Source: RYN-230 sp963793825
GTDB lineage: Bacteria > Actinomycetota > Actinomycetes > Streptosporangiales > Streptosporangiaceae
NCBI GenBank assembly: GCA_963793825.1
Contig: CAWCBE010000001.1
Span: 175,288 to 239,287 of the forward strand
Direction: 5' to 3'
DNA: 64,000 bases
The notes below the pieces were generated by a model. The model saw nothing but the letters and a program-made list of their open reading frames with translations. It was not told where the DNA came from and made no database searches. Positions within the stretch are counted from its first letter, which is position 1, and the number at the start of each line of letters is the position of its first letter. Position numbers and translations under genes: made by a program. This document shows, piece after piece, positions 25,738 through 32,319 of the stretch.

Positions 25738-26984
25738 GCCGAGCCGGCGAACGACAGGGCCAGCAGCGCGAAGCCGGCCGCGTCAACGGCGGCCATCGCG
25801 TACTGGTGGCCGCCGATCGCGGCCGACAAGAGCTGCGCCTGCCGGCTCCCGGACCGCCACAGCGCGCGGTTGATCCCGGGCAGGTGCAGCAGCAGGTACC
25901 CGAGGCTGGCCGAGAGCAGCGGGATGACGCACAGCACCCAGCCGGTCACCATCAGCCGGGCGTGGCGGCGCAGGCCGGTGACACGCGGGTCCCGGTGCTG
26001 CCGGGACACGGCGCTGCGCAGGATGGGGACGACGCGGGCAAACAGGTCCGGCACCCCAGCCAGGTCGCTCAGGATGAAGTAGCCGTCGAAGCGGACGAAC
26101 GGGAGCAGTTGCTCCAGCATCTCCAGGTGCGTGATGGCAATCACGAGGAGCAGGACCTCGGCCGAGGTGGCCACGTACACGCCGGCCAGGGCCAGCATGA
26201 AGATCAGGTTGAAGTACAGGCCGCCCAGATCCGTTCTCAGCCGCCCGGCCCGGTTGAGCCGGTAGGAGTCGGTGACGTTGGTGAAGAACGAGGGCCAGAT
26301 CAGGTAGAGGCCGACGCCGACCACGCCCGGCCGTGCGCCGCCGTAGCGGCAACCGGTCGCGTGCCCGCACTCGTGGAACGCGGCCGAGGCCAGGGAGAGG
26401 CCGAGCGCGATGAGCAGGTCAACCGGGTCCCGCAGGACCTGCTGGATCCCGCCGCTCAGCCCATGGACGGCGAACAGCCAGTAGTCCACGGCGAGGACAC
26501 ATCCGACCACGGCCACGATCACGGGCGCGCGGAACAACGGCCGCAGCAGCGCCCCGGCCGCATTCACGCCGCGATCGGGCAGCAGCGTGCCCCGGGCCCG
26601 CAGGGCCAGCAGCGGGTCGGCTTTGGCTGGCTCGGCCGGGACGCCGTCGCCGGCGACGACGCCGAGGGGAAGCAGCTTGGACGCGAGGAGATGGCGGACC
26701 TGATCGGCGTTCAGGGCCCGGCCCAGGTCGGTGCTGACCAGCCGGGCGATGGCGGCCGGGTCGCGGCAGCCATCGATCCGGCTGGTCACCCTGTACAGCA
26801 GCGGGGACATCTGGATGACCTGGCCGTCGGGCCGCCGCACGAGTGACGGCGGCTGGCAGTAGCCGGAGTCCTGGTACTCACCCAGCAGTTCGACGCCAGC
26901 GGCCAGGCGGGGAGGCGCGGCAGGGCCGGGGCCGCCGGCCGGCGGGACCGGTGCGGTGCGCCCGGTGGTCAGGCGGACGGTCAT
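25578..26984 (-). CDS. M50-type membrane metalloprotease with PqqD-like N-terminus
   Basis: A 468-aa polytopic membrane protein of the putative peptide zinc metalloprotease group. Residues about 38-110 look like a PqqD/RRE-type winged helix (VIQMSPLLYRVTSRIDGCRD). The membrane part carries the zinc motif H204-E205-C206-G207-H208 inside a helix and the second motif RFDGYFILSDLAG (D300), which should complete the site-2-protease-type centre. About seven to nine hydrophobic segments are visible. It lies 221 bp downstream of a small precursor-like peptide on the same strand, with a hairpin terminator between them. RRE domains bind RiPP leader peptides, so cleavage or export of that peptide is the likely job; this is inference. 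Confidence 0.82.
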   Translation of the reverse strand: MTVRLTTGRTAPVPPAGGPGPAAPPRLAAGVELLGEYQDSGYCQPPSLVRRPDGQVIQMSPLLYRVTSRIDGCRDPAAIARLVSTDLGRALNADQVRHLLASKLLPLGVVAGDGVPAEPAKADPLLALRARGTLLPDRGVNAAGALLRPLFRAPVIVAVVGCVLAVDYWLFAVHGLSGGIQQVLRDPVDLLIALGLSLASAAFHECGHATGCRYGGARPGVVGVGLYLIWPSFFTNVTDSYRLNRAGRLRTDLGGLYFNLIFMLALAGVYVATSAEVLLLVIAITHLEMLEQLLPFVRFDGYFILSDLAGVPDLFARVVPILRSAVSRQHRDPRVTGLRRHARLMVTGWVLCVIPLLSASLGYLLLHLPGINRALWRSGSRQAQLLSAAIGGHQYAMAAVDAAGFALLALSFAGSAYIMTGLARRLAATGLRWSAGHPARRLLLAVAGLAGISALAGFWAAQGQFRGW

Positions 26985-27105
26985 GCGGCTGCTCCTCCCT
27001 CGCGAGCGCGCCGGGGGCGGCCGGGGCGGACGGCCGGCCGGTCCGCCCCGGCGGGAGAGGCGGGCCGGCCCGCCGCGGAGGAGGACGGCACGGCGGGCAG
27101 AAGAG

Positions 27106-27138
27106 AAGGGCCGCCCGGGACGAGCCCGGGCGGCCCTT
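27106..27138 (-). terminator. Hairpin terminator/attenuator between peptide and protease genes
   Basis: A perfect 14-bp stem (AAGGGCCGCCCGGG and complement) with a 5-nt loop, followed on the minus strand by a pyrimidine-rich run (TTCTCTTCTG). Partial termination here would make far more peptide mRNA than protease mRNA, as in many precursor/processing-enzyme operons. Confidence 0.82.
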
Positions 27139-27205
27139 GCTCCCGCTGCGCAGCCCCCTCCTTGCGGTGCGCAGCAGGCCAGGATGCGATATGAGCCGGC
27201 AGGTG

Positions 27206-27427
27206 CTACAGGATGTTGCCGGAGCCCAGGCTGAGGATGTTGTTAAAGCTGCCGTTGGCCACGGCCACGTTGAGCACGCCCGACTGAGCCGTGTTGCCGT
27301 AGCCCACCTGGGTGAAGCTGCTGCCACCGTGGTTCGGGTGGCACACCCACAGGGTTTCCCGGCTCGGCAGCAGTTCGGCGTGCTCGAGCTCGAGGTCATC
27401 CATGGTCACGGCCGGTACATTGGACAT
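27206..27427 (-). CDS. Small precursor-like peptide (RiPP-like leader + Asn/Gly-rich core)
   Basis: A 73-aa peptide. The start at 27427 is set by the perfect Shine-Dalgarno AAGGAGG four bases upstream; the longer frame to 27517 has none. The first 26 residues are acidic and leader-like, ending in ELLPSRETL. The rest begins WVCHPNHGGSS, with the only Cys, and then becomes rich in Gly, Asn, Ser and small hydrophobics (GYGNTAQSGVLNVAVANGS), a pattern like self-assembling beta-repeat peptides. It has no signal peptide. The downstream gene encodes an M50 protease with a PqqD-like domain, and a divergent HTH gene lies upstream. Product and modifications are unknown. Confidence 0.78.
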   Translation of the reverse strand: MSNVPAVTMDDLELEHAELLPSRETLWVCHPNHGGSSFTQVGYGNTAQSGVLNVAVANGSFNNILSLGSGNIL

Positions 27428-27542
27428 AGAGCCTCCTTCGGCAGCGATCCGCCTCGGCCGAGGCAGATCGAGTTGGCCGCCCTCGCGGGCGGGCGGGTCT
27501 TGGGGACCGACCGGCACCCCGTGGTGCCGGGCCCGAAGCTGG

Positions 27543-27562
27543 TGTACGCTCCTGGGCGTACA
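27543..27562. promoter_or_regulatory. Perfect inverted repeat TGTACGC-N6-GCGTACA
   Basis: A 7-bp perfect inverted repeat with 6-nt spacer, placed 116 bp before the peptide start and 102 bp before the divergent HTH gene. It is a good candidate operator for that regulator. A further GGGCGTAC half-site lies near 27622. Confidence 0.6.
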
Positions 27563-27664
27563 AACTGTTCGGCTACCACCGGACAGTAGTCATTACCGAC
27601 GGGTAAGGCAAGGGCTGCCGACCGGGCGTACGGAGCCCATGGACGGAGACGGCTGGGTCTGGCT

Positions 27665-28135
27665 ATGACGGCGCATGTCACGGGGGATGAGCGGGAGCCG
27701 TCAGCAGGCCAGCCGGACGCCGCCGCCGCTGTGGCGGAACACGCGCTCAACCCGCTTCAGCGCCTGATCCAGCAGCGCCTGCAGGAGCAGGGCTGGTCCT
27801 ACGGCCAGGTCGCACGGCGCGGCGGGCTGCCGCGTTCTACCGTCTACACCTTGGCGGTGACCCGTAACCTGGTCCGCCCGCCGCGGCCGGCCACGCTCGA
27901 TGGGCTCGCCAAAGGCCTCGATGTGCCAGTCTCCGCGGTCCGCGCCGCCGCCGCCGAGTCCACTGGCTTGCATTACTACGACGAGGTTCCGGCCCAGCCG
28001 GAGCAACCGGGCGATCACGAGCGCGAGCTCCTGATCGCCAGCATTGACGAGCTCACGCCGGAAGACCGGCGTCATGTGGCCGTGCTCGTTGAATCGCTGC
28101 GGAAGAGGGCGTCGCGGGAGTCCCCGGGCGGCTAG
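27665..28135 (+). CDS. XRE-like helix-turn-helix regulator
   Basis: A 156-aa protein. Residues about 28-100 form a HTH of the Cro/C1 (XRE) type: LIQQRLQEQGWSYGQVARRG, then LPRSTVYTLAVTRN as recognition helix, then ATLDGLAKGLDVPVSAVRAA. The C-terminal half (ERELLIASIDELTPEDRRHV) is helical and acidic, perhaps for dimerisation. It is divergent from the peptide/M50 genes with a perfect inverted repeat in the shared 237-bp region, so it probably controls that cassette and itself. Its ribosome site is weak. Confidence 0.82.
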   Translation: MTAHVTGDEREPSAGQPDAAAAVAEHALNPLQRLIQQRLQEQGWSYGQVARRGGLPRSTVYTLAVTRNLVRPPRPATLDGLAKGLDVPVSAVRAAAAESTGLHYYDEVPAQPEQPGDHERELLIASIDELTPEDRRHVAVLVESLRKRASRESPGG

Positions 28136-28300
28136 CAGCGCCACGCTCGTGTGCCCCAGCCGCCCAGGAGGCGCATACCACCGGCACGCGGTCAGGCCAG
28201 GCCGCCGGGTCAGGGCCCGGCCGGGCCGAGCCCGTCACGAGGGCCCGGGTGGGCCGCGGGCGGCCGGCGCGCCTGGCCCGGCCAGTTCTGCGCGCACCGT

Positions 28301-29368
28301 CTAGTCCACCGGACCGATGGTTGGCACCCCGAGCTGCCGGGCCAGCTCCCCGTACGGCCCCTCGGGCACGACCAGGCGGGCCACCCGCAAGATCGCCATC
28401 GGGTCTTCACCGGGCGGTCGCAGCACATAGACCGTGTGGTCACGCTGATTGCAGGTCACGATCAGCCGGTCATGGTCGGCCAGGACGATGCAAGCCTGCT
28501 CCGTGGCAGGCTGCGAAGCGCCCGGAACCCGGTCCGAGCCGGCCTGTCCGGGCCGGGGAGGCCGGACCGCGGCCGGCCGCCGCCGGCGCCGGGCCGCCAG
28601 CACCGGCTCCATGAGGAAGGCGGCCACGATGAGCAGGCCCACCGCCAGCAGCGCGGTCTTCAGCCAGGACGGCATGCCCGTGGTGGCGGCCGGTGCTCCT
28701 TTGGCCGCCGGCTGGGAGTGCTGCCGGGCGCTGGCCGGGGACGACGGCCGTGGGGCGGCGCGCCGCCGGTGGGCCGGCTGAGGGGCGGCGCGCCGCCGGT
28801 GGGCCGGGCGCGGGGTGAGCCGTGCCCGGGGGAGCGGGACCGTGGCGGCCGGGCGCGGCACCGTGAGGACCGTCCCCGGGTGGATCGCGTTCGGATCGCG
28901 GCCGATGGCCGGCCGGTTGGCCGCGTAGAGGACCGGCCAGCCGCCAGGCACGCCGAGCCCGGCCGCGATGCCCGACAGGGTGTCCCCGGCCGTGACGGTG
29001 TACCGGGCCGGTGCCGTCGGGCCGGGCAGCACCAGGACGGTGCCGGGGTGGATGGCGTCCGGATCGCGGCCGATGGCCGGCCGGTTGGCCGCGTACAGAG
29101 CCGGCCAGCCGCCGCGCACGGCCAACCGGGCGGCGATGCCGGACAGGGTATCGCCCGGGCGCACCACGTATCTCGTGACCGGGCTGGCCGCCACCACGGT
29201 GGGCGCGGCGACGGGCAATGTGCTGGTGAGGGTGACCGGAGTGCTGCTCGCAATGCGGGTGTTCGCCGGGGCCGGGTGGACCGGCCCTCTCGTGCCGACC
29301 GCCGCCAGCGGGATCGACAGGATGCTCCCGGCGAGCACGACGCACGCGGACGTCGTCCACGCACGCAT
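28301..29368 (-). CDS. Exported LysM protein with membrane anchor
   Basis: A 355-aa protein, ATG start at 29368 (GGAAAG upstream); the longer frame to 29434 is less likely. A signal-anchor segment (ACVVLAGSILSIPLAAVGT) is followed by two LysM domains, each with YxVxxGDTLSGIAA and NRPAIGRDP-D/N-AIHPGTVL. The two copies are almost identical at the DNA level, a recent duplication. A second helix (about residues 235-255, LLAVGLLIVAAFLMEPVL) follows an Arg/Pro/Ala linker containing a repeated AHRRRAAP unit. The C-terminal 75 residues (CIVLADHDRLIVTCNQRDHTVYVLRPPGED) form a small domain of unknown role. LysM binds peptidoglycan, so a cell-wall or spore-envelope function is likely. Confidence 0.8.
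   Translation of the reverse strand: MRAWTTSACVVLAGSILSIPLAAVGTRGPVHPAPANTRIASSTPVTLTSTLPVAAPTVVAASPVTRYVVRPGDTLSGIAARLAVRGGWPALYAANRPAIGRDPDAIHPGTVLVLPGPTAPARYTVTAGDTLSGIAAGLGVPGGWPVLYAANRPAIGRDPNAIHPGTVLTVPRPAATVPLPRARLTPRPAHRRRAAPQPAHRRRAAPRPSSPASARQHSQPAAKGAPAATTGMPSWLKTALLAVGLLIVAAFLMEPVLAARRRRRPAAVRPPRPGQAGSDRVPGASQPATEQACIVLADHDRLIVTCNQRDHTVYVLRPPGEDPMAILRVARLVVPEGPYGELARQLGVPTIGPVD
28753..28806. repeat. Tandem repeat in the LysM protein linker
   Basis: Two tandem copies of a roughly 27-bp unit containing GGGCGGCGCGCCGCCGGTGG, encoding the repeated AHRRRAAP segment. Part of a wider pattern of internal duplication in this gene. Confidence 0.6.
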
Positions 29369-29455
29369 AGTGCTCTCACTTTCCTTCCGAGGAGGCCGGC
29401 GCGGGACGCTGCGGATCCGAGCGCCGGAGGGCAACTGGTTCGGGAAGGAAAGGAC

Positions 29456-31249
29456 TTACGCGGGCGGTACCTCCGGGAGGTAGGAGCGCCAGATGGGCTT
29501 CGCGGCGGCCCCACGGGCCAGCCGCAACAAGATCAGGGTGAGGAGGGCGATCAGCGCGGCGGTAACGCCACCTTGCATCCCGCGCCCGCTGTTCCCGCTG
29601 CCAGGGCCGCTGCCGCTGCCGCCAGACCCGGCCGGCAGCCGGGGGGCCACTGGCGTTGACGGCACGGGTGCACCGCCGCCTGCCGTCCGCGCGCCCGGCA
29701 CGAGGAGCAAGTGCCCAGCGGCCCCCAGTGCGGTCGTCCCGGCCACCGGTGCACTCCGGGCCGGGGTCACCGACGGGGCCGTCAGCACCCCCGGGCCGGG
29801 CGGGGTCGCCGAGCCGATCACCGGGGCGAGTGCGCCGCTGGAGCCTGGCGGCGGCGTGCCCTGAGACAGGGGAAGGCTGCCGGTGGTGGAGATGACCGGG
29901 GCCAGGGTGCCGGTGAGGCCCGGGAGGACGGTCCCGGTGACGCCGGTCACCGTGGCGGTCACGGCCGGGAGGACGGTCCCGGTCAGGGTGCCGGTGACCG
30001 TGGGGAGCAGGGTTCCGGTGACGCCGGTGAGGGTGCCGGTCACGGCCGGGAGGACGGTCCCGGTCAGGGTGCTGGTGACCGTGGTCACCGTGCCGGTCAC
30101 GGCCGGGAGGGCCGTGCTGGTGACCGCGGTGAGGGTGCCGGTGACCGTGGGGACGACGGTCCCGGTGACAGCGGGGAGGACGGTGCTGGCGACCCCGCTG
30201 ACGGTACTGGTCACGGCGGGGACGACGGTCCGGGTCACGGCCGGGAGAAGGGTCCCGGCGGCGCTGGTGACCGCGGGCAGGACATGTCCGGTAGCACCGG
30301 TGAGGGGCCCGGTGACGCCGGCCACGGTGCTCGTGGCGCCGGTAATGGTCCGGCCCAGGCGACCGACGGTGCCGGCCGCGCTGCTCACGATGTGGCCGAG
30401 GCCCGCGGCCCCGGCGACGGCCCCGGTCGCCGCGGGCGGGGCGCCGGTCACGGAGCTGGTAACACCGGACAGTGCGCCACCGGTCGCGCCGCTGACCGCC
30501 CTGGTGACGGTGGTGACCACGCTGGTGGCACTGCTGGCCGTGCCGGCGGCGGCCGGGGCGGCCGTCACCGGGGCGGCGGTGACGCTGGCACCTGGCCCTG
30601 AGGAGCCCGGCTGGCGGCTGGGCGCCGGGCTGGCGGCGTGGGCCGGTGAGCTTGGGGCCTGGCCGCTCCCTGGCCCAGGGGTGGCGGCCTGGATAACTCC
30701 GCTCACGGCGGCGGCCGCAGCGGCGGACCACGTGGGTAGCCGGCTGGGCAGGCCAGGACTGGAGCCTGCTGCCCACGGGGCGCTGGACGGCGGCGGGGCC
30801 GGTGCGGAGAGAGGACTCGCGGCCGGTGCCTGGCTAGCGGGCACTGGCTGGCTAGCGGGCACTGGCTGGGCCGTGCCCGGCTGGCCTGCTGGCGGCGGTC
30901 CCGAGGGCTGGCCCTGAGTGGGTGGCTGGCCTGGCCAGGGTGCCTGGCCCGGGATAGTTGGCTGGCTCTGGGACGCGGGCGGCTGGCTCTGGGCACCGCC
31001 GGGCCCCGGGACGACGCCGTGAACGGCCCCGACCACGGAACTGACCGGCGAGGCGGCACCACCGGCCGGGATGACCGCCGTCAGCCCAGTGCCGGGCGTG
31101 CTGGCGGCGGAGTCGGGGGTCGCGGCGGCGGAAGCCCGCCCCGCCGTGAGCCATGCTGCGATGAGCGCTGCGGCCAGCCCACCGCACGCATACAGGCAGA
31201 CTCTCAGGACCAGGTTTAAGGCCCGTGAGAAGGTCGTGAACCCCTCCAC
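29456..31249 (-). CDS. Cell-surface protein with Val/Thr repeats
   Basis: A 597-aa exported protein, GTG start. An N-terminal hydrophobic segment (LYACGGLAAALIAAWLTAG) serves as signal peptide or anchor. It is followed by a Pro/Gln/Ala/Ser-rich stretch, then about residues 310-470 consist of degenerate repeats of LPAVTGTVTxVTxT, with Val, Thr and Leu alternating as in beta-rich or amyloid-like structures. A Pro/Gly region, a Gly/Ser spacer and a C-terminal membrane helix (GGVTAALIALLTLILLRLA) end the protein. It lies 87 bp upstream of the LysM gene on the same strand. A surface-layer or aerial-structure role is plausible but unproven; no catalytic domain is seen. Confidence 0.72.
   Translation of the reverse strand: MEGFTTFSRALNLVLRVCLYACGGLAAALIAAWLTAGRASAAATPDSAASTPGTGLTAVIPAGGAASPVSSVVGAVHGVVPGPGGAQSQPPASQSQPTIPGQAPWPGQPPTQGQPSGPPPAGQPGTAQPVPASQPVPASQAPAASPLSAPAPPPSSAPWAAGSSPGLPSRLPTWSAAAAAAVSGVIQAATPGPGSGQAPSSPAHAASPAPSRQPGSSGPGASVTAAPVTAAPAAAGTASSATSVVTTVTRAVSGATGGALSGVTSSVTGAPPAATGAVAGAAGLGHIVSSAAGTVGRLGRTITGATSTVAGVTGPLTGATGHVLPAVTSAAGTLLPAVTRTVVPAVTSTVSGVASTVLPAVTGTVVPTVTGTLTAVTSTALPAVTGTVTTVTSTLTGTVLPAVTGTLTGVTGTLLPTVTGTLTGTVLPAVTATVTGVTGTVLPGLTGTLAPVISTTGSLPLSQGTPPPGSSGALAPVIGSATPPGPGVLTAPSVTPARSAPVAGTTALGAAGHLLLVPGARTAGGGAPVPSTPVAPRLPAGSGGSGSGPGSGNSGRGMQGGVTAALIALLTLILLRLARGAAAKPIWRSYLPEVPPA
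29900..30300 (-). repeat. Degenerate repeats encoding Thr/Val-rich units
   Basis: The coding strand repeats variants of a unit containing ACGGCCGGGAGGACGGTCCC on the plus strand at irregular 24-75-bp spacing. Copies differ by point changes and by unit length, which suggests repeated duplication and slippage inside the gene. Confidence 0.65.
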
Positions 31250-31397
31250 GGGTCTGCACGGTACCCCGGATACCGATAATCATCCATAACCCCGGGCAAC
31301 TGGACTGTAGCCCGCCTGCCACCCAGTCGCGCGAGTGAGCGTCTAGCTGCACGAACATCCCCCGCAGGCCAGGAAAAAGATCACCAGGAGGCAATGA

Positions 31398-32189
31398 GTG
31401 CCGGACAATACGAACATCCCGGATGATTCGGCGGCGGTGCAGTGTGCGGTGGAAGGGCCGGTCGCCATCCTCACGATCAACCGGCCGCAGGCCCGCAACG
31501 CGGTCAATGAGGCGGTGGCGGCCGGGATGGCCGCGGCCCTCGACGACGCCGAAGCCCGCAAGGACATTCAGGTCATCGTAGTGACTGGAGCGGGCGGGAC
31601 GTTCTGCGCTGGAATGGACCTGAAAGGGTTCCTGCGCGGTGAGAACCCGCGGGCGGGCGGGCGCGGGTTCGCCGGCATCGTGGAGCGGCCGCCGGCCAAG
31701 CCGGTGATCGCCGCGGTGGAGGGCTACGCGCTGGCCGGCGGCTTCGAGATCGCGCTGAGCTGTGATCTCATCGTGGCCAGCGAGGCGGCCTGGTTCGGGC
31801 TGCCCGAGGTGACCAGAGGGCTGGTCGCGGCCGCAGGCGGCCTGCTGCGGCTGCCCCGGCGGATCCCGTACCACCTGGCCATGGAGATCGCGCTGTCCGG
31901 GCAGCGCGTGCCGGCCGCCCGGCTGCACCAGGCGGGCCTGATCAGCGCGCTGGTGCCCGAGGGCCAGGCCCTGGCCGCGGCCCGCGATCTGGCGGCCAGC
32001 TTGAGTCTCAACGCCCCGCTGGCCCTCGCGGCCACTAAGCAGATCATCACGGACTCAGCGGGCTGGCCGGCCGCCGAGGCATTCGCCCGGCAGGGCGAGA
32101 TCGCCGGGCGGGTGTTCGGCTCCGGGGACGCCATGGAGGGCGCGGCCGCGTTCGCGGAGAAGAGGGCGCCGGTGTGGCGGGGCGAATGA
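31398..32189 (+). CDS. Enoyl-CoA hydratase/isomerase family protein
   Basis: A 263-aa crotonase-fold protein, GTG start with a strong AGGAGG site. It has the oxyanion-hole segments AGGTFCAGMDLKGFLRGEN and AVEGYALAGGFEIALSCDLI, then EVTRGLVAAAGGLLRLPRRI, which typically holds a catalytic Glu/Asp in hydratases. The position of acidic residues fits enoyl-CoA hydratase, but the specific acyl-CoA cannot be told. It stands between the surface-protein gene (divergent) and asnB. CoA-ester metabolism is the safe call. Confidence 0.88.
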   Translation: MPDNTNIPDDSAAVQCAVEGPVAILTINRPQARNAVNEAVAAGMAAALDDAEARKDIQVIVVTGAGGTFCAGMDLKGFLRGENPRAGGRGFAGIVERPPAKPVIAAVEGYALAGGFEIALSCDLIVASEAAWFGLPEVTRGLVAAAGGLLRLPRRIPYHLAMEIALSGQRVPAARLHQAGLISALVPEGQALAAARDLAASLSLNAPLALAATKQIITDSAGWPAAEAFARQGEIAGRVFGSGDAMEGAAAFAEKRAPVWRGE

Positions 32190-32319
32190 CACCAGCGGGG
32201 CTGCAGTGGCGTCCGCCGCAGGCGGAAGCCGGGGCCGGGCCACGCGAGCGGCGCCCGGCCCATAAGATCGGGGCCCATACGACCGGCTGAGTCCACCAGA
32301 CACACGCTTGGGGATATCC

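Noticed and set aside
28751..29170. Near-identical DNA repeats considered as a mobile element
   Set aside because: They are the two LysM domains and linker repeats of one gene; no transposase or terminal repeats are present.
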